32,598 nt of DNA from Trichomonas tenax. Taxonomy: Eukaryota; Parabasalia; Trichomonadida; Trichomonadidae. A model generated the notes under the pieces. The model made no database searches and was not told where the DNA came from. It saw only the letters and a list, made by a program, of their open reading frames with translations. Position 1 is the first letter of the stretch. Each line of letters opens with the position of its first letter. This document shows, one piece after another, positions 18,668-28,241 of the stretch. The stretch spans positions 1-32,598 of the forward strand of contig JALKBU010000571.1 in NCBI GenBank assembly GCA_023091735.1, read 5' to 3'. Made by a program: the position numbers and the translations under genes.

Positions 18668-19417
18668 ATGGATTTAATAGACAAGTTTACTGCTCCACTC
18701 GCTTTTAATACAGAAGAAGTTGACGAAAATTCTTTTCCTGTCAATACCGTGTTCCCCGATGGTACCAGAAAATCATATGATTTCAACAAAGATACAACTA
18801 TTGGAGATTTGGTATCGTTGATTCAGGACGATGCGTCCATCACAATACCCAAAGACAAGTCAGTATGTGTGATATACCACGGAAGAATCCTTAAGTCCGC
18901 TGAGAAATTCTCAGATGTTGACAAAACTCCGGATTACACAGTGACAGTGATGTTCAGACTTAACAAATCCGAAGAAGCTCTCAACAATGATAACTCTGAG
19001 GCAGAGTTGAGAGGCTTCGATAGACTCAAGAGAATGAATTATACACCTGAGCAAATTAATGAGATTAGAACAGCTTTCCACACTATGAGAGGTGGCCAAA
19101 ATGAAACCGAAGATCAGAAGTATGAAGCAGAAGAAGAATGGCTTCCAGTGATATTTAACATTGAAAATCCACTCGAAGCATTCCAAGCGATTGACGCAGA
19201 AAGACCAATACAAACACAGAATACACCCAGAATTCAGCAAATACCACTTGCTGTTCAAAGTACTGGATCTCATATTTTCTTATTCGCTTTCATCATTGGT
19301 CTCATATTCGGTCCTGCTGCATTGGTTGTCCTTCTTATATCTTTCCAGGATGTCTATGGCGTTTCTGGTATATTACTTGGTGCCGCAATCAGAATCGTCA
19401 TGTATTTCATTAAGTAA
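18668..19417 (+). CDS. Membrane-anchored ubiquitin-like protein, DSC E3 ligase subunit 3-like
   Basis: 249 residues. Residues about 26-98 resemble a ubiquitin-like domain (DTTIGDLVSLIQDD, IYHGRILKSAEKFSDV). At 115-137 is RGFDRLKRMNYTPEQINEIR, which fits the FDRL...GF...EI..LR pattern of the DSC3/TUL1-complex C-terminal domain. Two membrane segments follow (about 203-225 and 231-247), and the protein ends in the second. In fungi Dsc3 is part of a Golgi/endosome ubiquitin ligase that disposes of membrane proteins; similar UBL-plus-TM proteins (TMUB/HERP type) work in ER degradation. The overall build supports a membrane protein-quality-control role; DSC3 is the best match, with TMUB-like the alternative. 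A 10-base leader from the TCACA initiator fixes the start. Confidence 0.75.
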   Translation: MDLIDKFTAPLAFNTEEVDENSFPVNTVFPDGTRKSYDFNKDTTIGDLVSLIQDDASITIPKDKSVCVIYHGRILKSAEKFSDVDKTPDYTVTVMFRLNKSEEALNNDNSEAELRGFDRLKRMNYTPEQINEIRTAFHTMRGGQNETEDQKYEAEEEWLPVIFNIENPLEAFQAIDAERPIQTQNTPRIQQIPLAVQSTGSHIFLFAFIIGLIFGPAALVVLLISFQDVYGVSGILLGAAIRIVMYFIK

Positions 19418-20304
19418 GGACTCCGCTTATACACTGTTTGAATGCCTATCATAATATATTGTTTGAATTCACCATATTTATGAAATTTTATTATTCCAAA
19501 ATTATATTTTCATGATTATTATATTAAACTTGTCTATTCTTAAAGTAGACTTTGATTTTTAGCTAATCCATGCTGTTCTCCTACACATTTCACAATCTAA
19601 TAGAAGTGTATTGACTCCATTTTTTGGATTTAGCGACCAAAATTGGAGAATTTAAAATGTTATACATATGTGCGATATATACAGATGCATTTAGTTACCC
19701 GACCAAACGGTTAGAGGCACTTTTTGTGTCAATTTTATGACACTTATCGTCTGTATATGACTGAAATTATGTTAGCAATGATATATTAAATTTTTAAAAT
19801 TTAAATAATTTGTAAAGTTTGGATTTATTTTGAATTTTGCCTTCCATTTTTGGTTATATTCTTGGTCAATCAAGCTTAAGCTATTCAAGTGCACTCACGG
19901 CCGGACAGAACTGTCTTCTAATAATACATTTTTAACTCATAATAATAAATCAGAAAATATCTACATTTTTAAATATCATTTTATATACTACTGACACATC
20001 ACAAAATGGAATACAATGATACGTATATACCATCTGCTGTCTTTTTGTTGATTTAATTTGTAATTTGTTGCTAAATTGTAAATTGTGGATCAACATAAGC
20101 GACAATAGTAATATCCAACCAGATAGCGTGTATTCCTATCGTCACTAAAGCATATTGATCATACTGGCAATGTTGTCTGTGGACACTCAAAGTCAATACA
20201 CCTCTAATCTAATTCAAAACTAACGCTGGGTCATAAGACGATGTCTATATATGCATATATAGTTTATGAATGATTCTGTCAAACAAAATAGCAAAAATAA
20301 TTCT
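19418..20304. other. Spacer of 0.9 kb, no gene seen
   Basis: AT-rich, with no frame that reads as protein. It holds a small hairpin GTGTCA/TGACAC (19726-19743, loop of 6 bases). Otherwise unremarkable. Confidence 0.5.
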
Positions 20305-21457
20305 CTAATTGAAATCTTCTGTGATATATCCAATTGGAAGATTCCTGCATAAGTAACCTGATGACATTGACTCTCCATAAGCACCTGCGCATCTTATAAC
20401 AACGAAATCTCCTCTCTTTGCTCCAGTTAACTTCTCATCTTTCTTTATCACATCAGTTGATTCGCAAACAGGTCCAACAATGTCAAAAACTTGTTCTTGG
20501 TCATTCCTACTGATGTTTTCAATGATGTACTGTGCTCCGTATAAAGCAGGACAAATCAATTCTGTCATTCTTCCATCAACTATTGCGAAGTCTCTATTTA
20601 CGCCGTGTTTCGTATATAACAAACGAGTAATAAGATTTCCACATTGATTAACGATAGATCTTCCTAATTCAAAGTGAACTGTATCGACTAGAGTTGATAT
20701 TGTTGCGAAAATTTTGAAATAATTTTCAAAAACTGGGAATTTGCTTTTATCTGAATAATCTACTCCCAGCCCACCACAAACGTTAATGTTGTGAATAGTA
20801 ACACCTTTATTTTTGTATTCTTCTAATAGATCCTCGGTGTATTTCGCAAGACGCTGAAAATCTGTTAAATCAAGGATTTATAATCCAATATGGAAATGGA
20901 AACCGATAAAATCTTGATTTTGAGACGATTGTATCATTGACATCGCTGTATCTAAGTCCCTTAAAGGAATTCCAAATTTATTTTCAGATGATGCTGTCTG
21001 TATGTGTGAATGTGTATGTGCTACAATATTTGGATTGATGCGTATCGCAAGCCGCGCAACTTTAGATTTGCTTGTAGCAATTTGTCCAATAATATCGATT
21101 TCTTGAAGAGACTCAACATTAAAGCAGAATATGTCTTTTTCGAGTGCATATTCGATTTCAGCATCAGTTTTTTCCAACTTCTGCAAAAACAAAAGTTGAT
21201 GGATCGAAACCAGCGTTAATTCCTGCTTCAATCTCGTGTCCACTGACGCAATCAAGTCCTAAACCGTATTCTCTGATGATTTTTAATAATTTCTCGTTGA
21301 AATTCGTTTTAATCGCATAATGAACTTTAAAATTTTTGTATTTTTCGAGTTCGGACTTTAACAGTGATAACGCCTGACGTAATATATTTGTATCGTAATA
21401 ATAGAAAGGTGTTTTTACGTTCTGAAATTTGTCCTTTGGAAGATTCAAGTTTTGCAA
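20305..21457 (-). pseudogene. lysA: Diaminopimelate decarboxylase pseudogene of bacterial type
   Basis: Nearly full length (about 384 codons) but broken. Readable parts: TPFYYYDTNILRQAL, the PLP-lysine motif HYAIKTNFN, GLGLDCVSGHEI, FVFAEVGK, CFNVESLQEI, ARLAIRINPN, HTHSHIQTASSENKFGI, GFHFHIG, VCGGLGVDY, LLYTKHGVNRDFAIVD, VGPVCESTDV and RCAGAYGE. These are the fold-III PLP decarboxylase motifs of LysA (meso-diaminopimelate to lysine), and they look closest to Bacteroidetes-type enzymes. Lesions: no ATG where the protein should begin (a TTG, preceded by a stop two codons earlier); a one-base excess in a run of six T (21168-21173 on the plus strand) that shifts frame after FAEVGK; and an in-frame TAA (20880-20878) at the invariant Gln of GSQ. 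Downstream of the TAA the frame stays open to TAG at 20305. Transfer from a bacterium followed by loss is inferred. Confidence 0.88.
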
Positions 21458-21635
21458 TCTCTAAAAATAACAAATAATCACCTCATTTTAGATCGCAATC
21501 ATATAGAGATCCAAAAATATATTATTTTTATTTATATTAAATCTTGATTTAAACAAAGACAATAAAGAAAAAATTAAATTTTGCTGAAAATTTTGCATAT
21601 TTCTGAACTAATAAGATAAATTTAAATCTTTTGTA
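21458..21635. promoter_or_regulatory. Divergent spacer between lysA relic and CLEC16A-like gene
   Basis: 178 AT-rich bases. No TCAYW initiator just before ATG 21636. The original promoter of the lysA relic should also be here, but no initiator is seen. Confidence 0.35.
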
Positions 21636-23267
21636 ATGAATTTAAATGAAGTGACAAGTTTGTATCACACGATAATTCATTCATATACAGAAGATCTTCT
21701 TCCCGAATTTGTCAAATCCTTCGAGTACATCAGGGAATACATATCGAATTCTCCAGATCCATATATTAAAAAAATACAGAAATTAATTGATGCTGGTTTT
21801 ATTACAGCGTACATGACAGTTCTCCAAAAGCCGACTGATACACACTCACAATTCGAAATTCTCAAATTTTATGATTTCTTATTCCAAACATGTGGCTCAG
21901 AAGAGGAGATAGATCTCCTTTTTAGAGATGGAATCACCAACAGCATACTGGCATATCCATTTGAATTACCATCGATCGATATATTGCAAAGTTATATGAC
22001 AATTCTCAAAGGTTTATCGATAAACCTCAAAAAAATACCGCTAAAGTATATATACTACGATGTCCTAGAAAGGTGCCCTCTCTTTGATCACGCGATTCCA
22101 TACATTAATCATTCAGATTCAACAACTGTTGCTGCAGCAAGATTTATTGTCCTTAATCTATTCATTTCGAAAATACCACAAATAGTTGAATCAATATCTT
22201 CTAAACCTACAATGAATCACATTGATCATTCCTTATCAAAATTGGATTCGGATGGATTCTCTTTTATTGTTGATTTTCTCAGCGTCATTCCACAAGAACT
22301 CCGTGAGCACACACTAAGATCTCTTCAGAAAGTTCTCCTTAAGTCTGAAATTTCATATATCGCTCGAGCATTAACTTTTCTTGCAGATTCACTTGCTAAG
22401 TCAATATTAATGGAACTAATTCCTGTTATATTGCCAAGACAAAATATAAGAGATCCAATAACTCTTTCAGTAATTTTGTTTTGTCTTGAAAAGAAATTAA
22501 TTACATATGATTCAGCTATTAAACTAGGATTGATTATGTCTGGAAAGTTCCCTTCGATACAGAGATTTGCTTTAAAGAGTCAAAAGACACCAACAAAGGC
22601 AAAATTTCTTCAAGAATTGGCTTATGTGCTTTCACAAAGAGATTCAACGACTGCAGTGGCGATAGCACTTCGAATATTCGAACGTATATCACAAGGAGCA
22701 CCAACAATCATTGCAATTGTTAAAAATGATATAATTTATCAATTAAAATCACAAATATCTATAGATATCTTTGAGTTACTTGCAAAAAGAATCCCATCAA
22801 GGCAGAGAACAGATATTGATTACATTTTAGCACCAAGACGAGAACAAAAAAAGAGTGAAGCTTATAATTTAATTGTGCAATTAGCGGAAATCGAGGCCTC
22901 TTTAGCCAGATTCCAAAAGAAATCCTTCATATGGTTCAATCTTGCAACGAAAGAATCTGATTTCACACAAGATTATGATTTAGCGAATGGAACAACAATA
23001 ACATTAACCGCAAATGATTTGAAGATCGATGAATCAAAGACGCTGAAGTTATGGGACATATATGTTGAACCACCAGCCTCAAAATCAGGCAAAATTGTAA
23101 CAATATGGTATAACTCTCAAATAGCGAAAAGAAAGAGTCTTGCACTAAATGAGAAAGTCAAATATGTGCTACAATTCAATTCCAGCTCTCATTGTTCTTC
23201 ATTCGCTTCAGAATTACAGAGATGTCAAATTGAATTGGCTACAGAAACGCTTATCAAGCTTGATTAA
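21636..23267 (+). CDS. CLEC16A/Ema-like FPL-domain protein
   Basis: 543 residues. The N-terminal FPL domain (about 25-185) is recognisable: FEYIREYI, FEILKFYDFLFQTC, INSIL-like region TNSILAYPFEL, SYMTILKGLSINLKKIPLKY and CPLFDHAIPYINHSDST followed by AARFIVLNLF. The family (animal CLEC16A, fly Ema, worm GOP-1, plant GFS9/TT9) acts in endosome and Golgi traffic, autophagy and mitophagy. The rest is helical, consistent with the family fold. It is shorter than human CLEC16A (about 1050), lacking the long disordered tail. A C-terminal beta-rich part (about 440-540, with LWDIYVEPP and VKYVLQFNSSSHCSSFASEL) may be a PH-like domain. It converges with the glycosyltransferase gene. Its 3' flank is AT-rich; the stop is TAAT. 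Confidence 0.82.
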   Translation: MNLNEVTSLYHTIIHSYTEDLLPEFVKSFEYIREYISNSPDPYIKKIQKLIDAGFITAYMTVLQKPTDTHSQFEILKFYDFLFQTCGSEEEIDLLFRDGITNSILAYPFELPSIDILQSYMTILKGLSINLKKIPLKYIYYDVLERCPLFDHAIPYINHSDSTTVAAARFIVLNLFISKIPQIVESISSKPTMNHIDHSLSKLDSDGFSFIVDFLSVIPQELREHTLRSLQKVLLKSEISYIARALTFLADSLAKSILMELIPVILPRQNIRDPITLSVILFCLEKKLITYDSAIKLGLIMSGKFPSIQRFALKSQKTPTKAKFLQELAYVLSQRDSTTAVAIALRIFERISQGAPTIIAIVKNDIIYQLKSQISIDIFELLAKRIPSRQRTDIDYILAPRREQKKSEAYNLIVQLAEIEASLARFQKKSFIWFNLATKESDFTQDYDLANGTTITLTANDLKIDESKTLKLWDIYVEPPASKSGKIVTIWYNSQIAKRKSLALNEKVKYVLQFNSSSHCSSFASELQRCQIELATETLIKLD

Positions 23268-23489
23268 TGATATATTTTGTTTATATAGATTGTATTTGTT
23301 TGTATTTTAAAGAAATATATGATGTTTATTGTTATAAATTTTGGCAGTTTTTAATATAAATCAGATGGGTTTGTAACTTGTGTATTAGACATTTCATGTC
23401 TATTGCAGATCGTACCTGAGAAATAAGGCTAAATAATTTAATTAAAATTTATATATATAAACAAATAAAAAATCTATGAATATAAGATG

Positions 23490-24866
23490 TTATACATGAT
23501 TAATAAGACGTGCAATCTCGCTGTAATAGTCTATGTTCGGGAATTTGATTTTCATATTATAATAATCGACGAGTGTCAATCCTTCAGTTCGATCACTGCG
23601 GCCAATCTCTGCATAATGGCATCCAATGAGTTTGGCAAGTTTATGAACGTAATCGAAGTTTCCTGCCTTCGATATCTTTCTTTCGATCAATGTTCCTTGA
23701 TTTTGAAGGAATATGCCGTAGACACTCGTGGTCAAATGGGAGCAGATGTAGTACTTCGCGCTGTGAAGTAAATCTGCAATTTGATGAACAGGCATTTTAT
23801 CATCGATAACTGCAACGGTGCATCCAGATATATCCTCTATCTTCTTGACATCGTTTGCTAAATACTTGTCGACGACAATAAGCTTCGGATTAAATTGTGT
23901 TTTTGATAATCTATCTCTAAAGCCTTGAATAACATCTGGTGTGTAACTCAGTGTCAGGTTGTATATGTATTCGAAGTATTCATCTCCCTTGAAGTTCTGT
24001 ATTTTTGGAAAAACACCAAATTTGAAACAATAATTCTGATAGAACATCGGATAACCAGGAACAAGTCTTTGATATGTCTCTTGGTCTTCACTGGGCACCT
24101 GGAATCTTCTGATTTTCACACCAGTATCTACCATAACATTGCCTTTCCAGAGTGGGAGAAGACTAGAAATCGTGGAAAGCCATGGAACAGAGTTTGGTGG
24201 AGTAACGAATACTGTGGTCCAATTTTCAACCAGCCAATCACTTGTATATAGCGATGATTTAGGAATAAGGTTAAAGGATTTTGTGTCCGATAACAGTATT
24301 TGACGTGATATCATTTCGTTGTTGGTTGTAAATATGACGTTATCGTTCTTATCGACACAAAAATCTGATGCAACAAACATTGTCCCGTCATCCACCCTTA
24401 TATTTGTTTCCATGTTGTTCGAGATGTCGACGTCTTTGACTTCTATGGTTCGTTGGTCGATTTGATCAAATTCGCATATTGTTGTTACCTTGAGTTCTTC
24501 TGGGAAGTGCGTATATAGGCAGAATGATGTCTCTGGGTAGCGCACTTGAATTTCTACAAACGAAGAATCGTTAAATCGCTCGAAAAATTTCGAATTTTCA
24601 ATTTCGACAGTGATTAATCGATGATGAGCGTATGAAGGAAAGGTAGAAGTTCCACTTAACGTCAAATGGAAGCAGAGTTTATTATGCATTTGTTCTATAT
24701 CTACGTGTGTGTTCCTACAAACGTTCGCAATTGTCCCCTCTGTCTCGTTCTGAAGCTTATAGCCTTTGTACTGCGACCAAGCGATAGCGCCGAGCGTTAT
24801 TGCGATCAACAAATAAAAATCTAAGCTGTTTGAAGGCCGACTATGAATGGATTTCCGAGTTCGCAT
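23490..24866 (-). CDS. Type II membrane glycosyltransferase, GT61/DUF563-like
   Basis: 458 residues from ATG 24866; the frame opens nine codons earlier at TTG, which I discount. A short basic cytosolic tail (MRTRKSIHSR) precedes one membrane anchor (about 14-31, LDFYLLIAITLGAIAW), then a lumenal domain: the plan of a Golgi glycosyltransferase. The C-terminal part has the pattern of GT61-type enzymes: a strand-rich region with PKLIVVDKYLAND, then ADLLHSAKYYICSHLTTSVYGIFLQ, matching the segment where GT61 proteins have a conserved surface-exposed GxxxTN/H-type motif. It may add sugars (for instance xylose or GlcNAc) to surface glycans such as lipoglycan. Assignment is by shape and motif only; donor and acceptor are unknown. 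Confidence 0.6.
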   Translation of the reverse strand: MRTRKSIHSRPSNSLDFYLLIAITLGAIAWSQYKGYKLQNETEGTIANVCRNTHVDIEQMHNKLCFHLTLSGTSTFPSYAHHRLITVEIENSKFFERFNDSSFVEIQVRYPETSFCLYTHFPEELKVTTICEFDQIDQRTIEVKDVDISNNMETNIRVDDGTMFVASDFCVDKNDNVIFTTNNEMISRQILLSDTKSFNLIPKSSLYTSDWLVENWTTVFVTPPNSVPWLSTISSLLPLWKGNVMVDTGVKIRRFQVPSEDQETYQRLVPGYPMFYQNYCFKFGVFPKIQNFKGDEYFEYIYNLTLSYTPDVIQGFRDRLSKTQFNPKLIVVDKYLANDVKKIEDISGCTVAVIDDKMPVHQIADLLHSAKYYICSHLTTSVYGIFLQNQGTLIERKISKAGNFDYVHKLAKLIGCHYAEIGRSDRTEGLTLVDYYNMKIKFPNIDYYSEIARLINHV

Positions 24867-25923
24867 TTTTAATTTTTTTGAATAAAAAGACAAATCTATT
24901 CGACATACAGTGTGAAAATTGTTTTAAATAAAATTTTCGAAAAATTTATTTTTAATTGAAATAATTCAATTTGATAAAATTACAATATTATAAATCTTAA
25001 ATGCATCAAAATTAAACGAAAAATAAAAAGACAAGTACTGCGTGTAAATCATTCAAAAAATCTAGCCTTTATATACATGCACAGTGATATGGCGATCATA
25101 ATGAATCGGAAACGAAAAAATACAAAATCGAATTTAATAGCCGGTCTTTTGCGATCGCAGGGGGTACTCCATTGGGCGCATTGAACACATTCATCGTTCA
25201 AATGAACCACATTTATCAAGGAAATCGAATTGACATTTCCTTACATAACGATTTGAAGCGTGGAAAGACGCACCCGGGTCAGATACTACGGTTTCACGCT
25301 AAGTTCAGCCTCTCATGAAACGTTATCAACGGTAGATGCAATAACCTTATTTTTATAATCAATTTGACAGTTTGAGTAGAATCAAGAGTATGATGTGGAA
25401 TACGACGATGGATATACACTGCCCCGATGTCACATCTATTGGGCGGATTTTCGAAAAATTAGGGGAATGTTGAACATGATGACAGATTTCTGTATGGCAA
25501 ACATCATTATTTGAGCGCAATAGTAATTGAAACATATAGAACACAATCAACTGACACGAACACTTATGAATTACAGCTCAAAATCCCAAGCGAACCCAAT
25601 AAAATAATTCGATATATGATAAAAACAGAATAAGAAGCCATAATCGCATTTATAATATACAACACCCAAATGCTGTGAATTCAACAAATATAAAATTTGA
25701 CAGTTTTGATATTCCTCTCTTCATATCGATGATATCAACAAATTATATGATTTCATATTAATTTTTGATAGCGTTCATTCTGCATATAAGGAATATAAGA
25801 TAGTTCTTGAAAATCGCACATTAACGTTGATTTTTAATTTTTTGGGATGATATTTTTCATTATTTTTTGATTTAATTAGTACTCATAAACTATAGACAAA
25901 GAATAAAAAGATTTGTAATATAT
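24867..25923. other. Spacer with a coding-like frame without start codon
   Basis: Upstream of the glycosyltransferase. Plus-strand bases 25088-25318 form a 77-codon frame between stops that has no ATG until its middle and reads like protein; see the next entry. The remainder is AT-rich and shows no gene. Confidence 0.45.
25088..25318 (+). pseudogene. Coding-like fragment, unrecognised
   Basis: A 76-residue frame without an initiating ATG reads like ordinary globular protein: KKYKIEFNSRSFAIAGGTPL, then NTFIVQMNHIYQGNRIDISL and DLKRGKTHPGQILRFHAKF. Its base composition is richer in G+C than the flanks, as for true coding DNA. It stops at TGA 25316 with no matching extension in another phase. 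I see no family. It may be the remnant of a lost gene. Confidence 0.35.
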
Positions 25924-26231
25924 ATGGCCCTCATATTCAAGATATTGATTTGCGTAAATATATCCCTATCGATTTTGGAATTAGGTGTTGTCCAAGGAAT
26001 AGCACTCAATGAGAAATCCAATGTCCCACAACAAGAAGGGTACTTTATCATGATCGAAATTTCCGCCAAGCAACAGGAAACATTTTGATTAATAGAACGG
26101 AAAATCTAACCACCGGGTTTCTGATTGCCGCTGTGGACTCAAAACCAGTCTTCCACGATGGCTGTTCGAATTCCCAAAACCAATTTTCGAAAAATTCAAA
26201 ATTCTATTTTAATGTGAAAAACACCAACTAG
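25924..26231 (+). pseudogene. Decayed gene with signal-peptide-like start
   Basis: ATG 25924 opens a 54-residue frame beginning MALIFKILICVNISLSILEL, which looks like a signal peptide or membrane anchor, ending at TGA 26086. Overlapping in another frame (shift of +2), bases 26055-26231 read RNFRQATGNILINRTENLTT then GFLIAAVDSKPVFHDG and KFYFNVKNTN before TAG. Joined by one frameshift these would make a small secreted or surface protein of about 100 residues with potential N-glycosylation sites (NRT, NLT). No initiator element is found. Family unknown. Confidence 0.45.
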
Positions 26232-26438
26232 ATGATATGGGAGGTCCAAATATCCAATAAAATCGCATGAATTACCAATTTCATAATTTTTAAAAGTTTA
26301 CGATTTTATTTTCTTTTTTATTAAAAAATCCGCAGTAACTCACCAAGGGCAGCACAATACCTCAATGTCAAACCAAAAAAGTATAGTGAAAATCCCGCCA
26401 AATTTTCTTAGAGTTTGGCGCCAAAAAAATTCAGTTCA

Positions 26439-26443
26439 TCACA
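26439..26443 (+). promoter_or_regulatory. Initiator TCACA for the chromo-barrel gene
   Basis: TCACA with start base 26441 lies five bases before ATG 26446. It decides against the upstream in-frame ATG (26365), which would have to be transcribed from elsewhere. Confidence 0.65.
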
Positions 26444-26445
26444 GA

Positions 26446-26955
26446 ATGAGTGAGCCACAGTTCGAACGCGTTGAAGACCATCAATTCAAGGAGGGAGAAG
26501 AAATCTACATGATTGATCCTAACGGCTTTGATATCTATAAAGCACAGATTGTAAAGATCGAAGGAACGCAATATAAGATTCATTATCCGGAGTACCCAGA
26601 GGATGACGAAACAGTAGAAAACACAGAACGTATCTTAGCACTCTCAAGAGTCAACACTAGAATATTCAACACTCAGGAGGCAGCCCGTGCCACAAAGATT
26701 GGACAGAACTCTGAGGAGGAGGAATATTATGATGAACCAGAATATGACGATGTTGAAGATCAAGAACCAGACTTCAGACCAAATGGCCAAATGCCTATAG
26801 AAAGAACTAACAAGAAGAGGCGTGGCCGGAAGATGAGAAAAGGTAGAGTAGGCGCACGCCCAGAGAACGCTCGTTCGAATCCTCCAAGAGTATCTCGTAA
26901 GAGCTATCAGGAAGATGAATACGATGACGATGAAAACGATGAGGACTGGAAGTAA
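26446..26955 (+). CDS. Chromo-barrel / Tudor-knot protein
   Basis: 169 residues from ATG 26446, chosen because of the TCACA initiator just before it; a longer frame from 26365 adds 27 residues. Residues 13-68 match the chromo-barrel domain of MRG15, Eaf3 and MOF-type acetyltransferases: FKEGEEIYMIDPNGFDIYKA, then QIVKIEGTQYKIHYPEYP and VENTERIL. Such domains bind methylated histone H3 tails or nucleic acid. The rest is low-complexity: an acidic block (88-110), a basic patch KKRRGRKMRKGR (123-134) that may enter the nucleus or bind DNA, and a very acidic end. No MRG or acetyltransferase domain is present, so this is a stand-alone reader, possibly a subunit of a NuA4-like complex. The stop forms TAAA. 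Confidence 0.8.
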   Translation: MSEPQFERVEDHQFKEGEEIYMIDPNGFDIYKAQIVKIEGTQYKIHYPEYPEDDETVENTERILALSRVNTRIFNTQEAARATKIGQNSEEEEYYDEPEYDDVEDQEPDFRPNGQMPIERTNKKRRGRKMRKGRVGARPENARSNPPRVSRKSYQEDEYDDDENDEDWK

Positions 26956-27308
26956 ATTATTTCTATTATTTTTTTATGGTTGATTGCACGTAAATTCTCA
27001 TTATTTAGTACTCTCTATTTTTCAAATCAATGACTTCCAAATCTTGTTTTATAAGTTATTGAAAACAAAATTTCTAACATGAAAAGTACAATGCAACATG
27101 CCTTTACATAGACCACCTCAACCAATATTTATACATATGTTCACAGGCTTCTAATAATGTAGTCATCAGATAAGAAAATTTTGTATTCATTTAGAAAAGC
27201 GACAAATACTATAGGTTGATACGATAACGGATACATAATAAACAACGGTGATATTAATGAAGGATACAAAAAAATAAAATAAATAATCAAAAGAATCATA
27301 ATAATTGT
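26956..27308. other. Convergent spacer, no gene seen
   Basis: About 350 bases between the 3' ends of the chromo-barrel and SFT2 genes. AT-rich, no coding-like frame, no clear hairpin. Confidence 0.5.
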
Positions 27309-27764
27309 TTAATGGCAGAGGCCACCACAGAGTGTCTTGATAGCTGTCCAGCCACCTGGGAAGGCGCAGATGCAGTAGAAAATCTGAGCAGCCCACTGAA
27401 GGATGATAACGAGGACGCAGAGAGCCTTAGACTTTGTAATGTTGCCGACAACAAGGAGGAGGATAATGCAGGAGACAATGCAGATGGCAGCAATAAGACA
27501 TGGAACGTTTGACTTAAGTAACTTCATTTGCTTCTTCCAGCCAGCGAAAAAGAATGTGGAAACGATGGCGCCTATTGAGCCAATAGCGTAGACAATGGAG
27601 AACGTGACCATATTGCCCTGCCAGAATGGGATTAATGAAATAAAGCAGAAGAAAGCGGAAATAGCACCGCAGGCGATACCACCGATCATTCTGACTTTGA
27701 AGCTGCACTTGCATAACTCGCATTCATCATCACCGCCTTTGACTTCGTCGATCAAAGCTGACAT
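27309..27764 (-). CDS. SFT2-like vesicle transport membrane protein
   Basis: 151 residues with four membrane segments (about 26-46, 52-74, 88-107, 113-133) and short loops. The order fits the SFT2/Got1 family: a short N-terminal cytosolic part, a first segment that begins RMIGGIACGAISAFFCF, a YAIGSIGAIVSTFFFAGWKKQM segment with the charged loop KKQMKLLK, and a C-terminal FPGGW near the last segment. Family members act in Golgi and endosome vesicle fusion. The N-terminus has a cluster of cysteines (CELCKC, 15-20) that could be palmitoylated or bind metal. Third positions favour C and G more than the neighbours do. The stop is TAA followed by A. No exact initiator before the ATG. Confidence 0.85.
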   Translation of the reverse strand: MSALIDEVKGGDDECELCKCSFKVRMIGGIACGAISAFFCFISLIPFWQGNMVTFSIVYAIGSIGAIVSTFFFAGWKKQMKLLKSNVPCLIAAICIVSCIILLLVVGNITKSKALCVLVIILQWAAQIFYCICAFPGGWTAIKTLCGGLCH

Positions 27765-27782
27765 TTTAAAGTATAAAACCGC

Positions 27783-27983
27783 CTAAATAAACATTACGAT
27801 AGAGAAATAGCCATGAGACCAGATATCTTTGGATCCGTATTGACAACATGACATAAAGCATATCCATCGTGTTGTTTTTATCGCGTACGCATTTTCTTGT
27901 GATATGCTAAAATTGATATTCGAGATAACAGCAAATAAACCATATAAAACTAATGTTCTTATAAAAGATAATTTGTTTTTCAT
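27783..27983 (-). CDS. Small putative secreted protein or gene remnant
   Basis: 66 residues from ATG 27983. A perfect initiator TCATT (27991-27987) sits six bases upstream, better support than most frames of this size have. The N-terminus MKNKLSFIRTLVLYGLFAVI looks like a signal peptide; the rest has CC and aromatic residues (RWICFMSCCQYGSKDIW). It ends at TAG, 18 bases before the SFT2 ATG on the same strand, so it would overlap that promoter. It may be a real small gene, or the 5' remnant of a longer secreted protein. An upstream in-frame ATG at 27995 lies before the initiator and is not used here. Confidence 0.4.
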   Translation of the reverse strand: MKNKLSFIRTLVLYGLFAVISNINFSISQENAYAIKTTRWICFMSCCQYGSKDIWSHGYFSIVMFI

Positions 27984-27986
27984 GTT

Positions 27987-27991
27987 AATGA
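27987..27991 (-). promoter_or_regulatory. Initiator TCATT for the small secreted ORF
   Basis: Start base 27989 would give a 6-base leader to ATG 27983. Matches TCA(+1)Py(T/A) exactly. Confidence 0.5.
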
Positions 27992-28241
27992 TCAATCAAA
28001 GAGTTCAATAAATTTTTAATTTCGATATCAACATAATTGAACATTCTAAATGTTTTCAAACGATAAAACTCTAATTGGTAAAGAGATATATCACATGACA
28101 AAACTTCAAACGCATTCAGACGAGATTGGAGAATATAATATTTTCAGATTGTAAACTATCATTAAGCATTGACATCAACACATGATACTGTGTTTTTACT
28201 TAGTGAGCCAAATGGTTATTTATTTATACAATAATATACGT

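Noticed and set aside
26365..26445. Upstream ATG extending the chromo-barrel protein by 27 residues
   Set aside because: The initiator TCACA lies downstream of this ATG, so the transcript probably begins after it.
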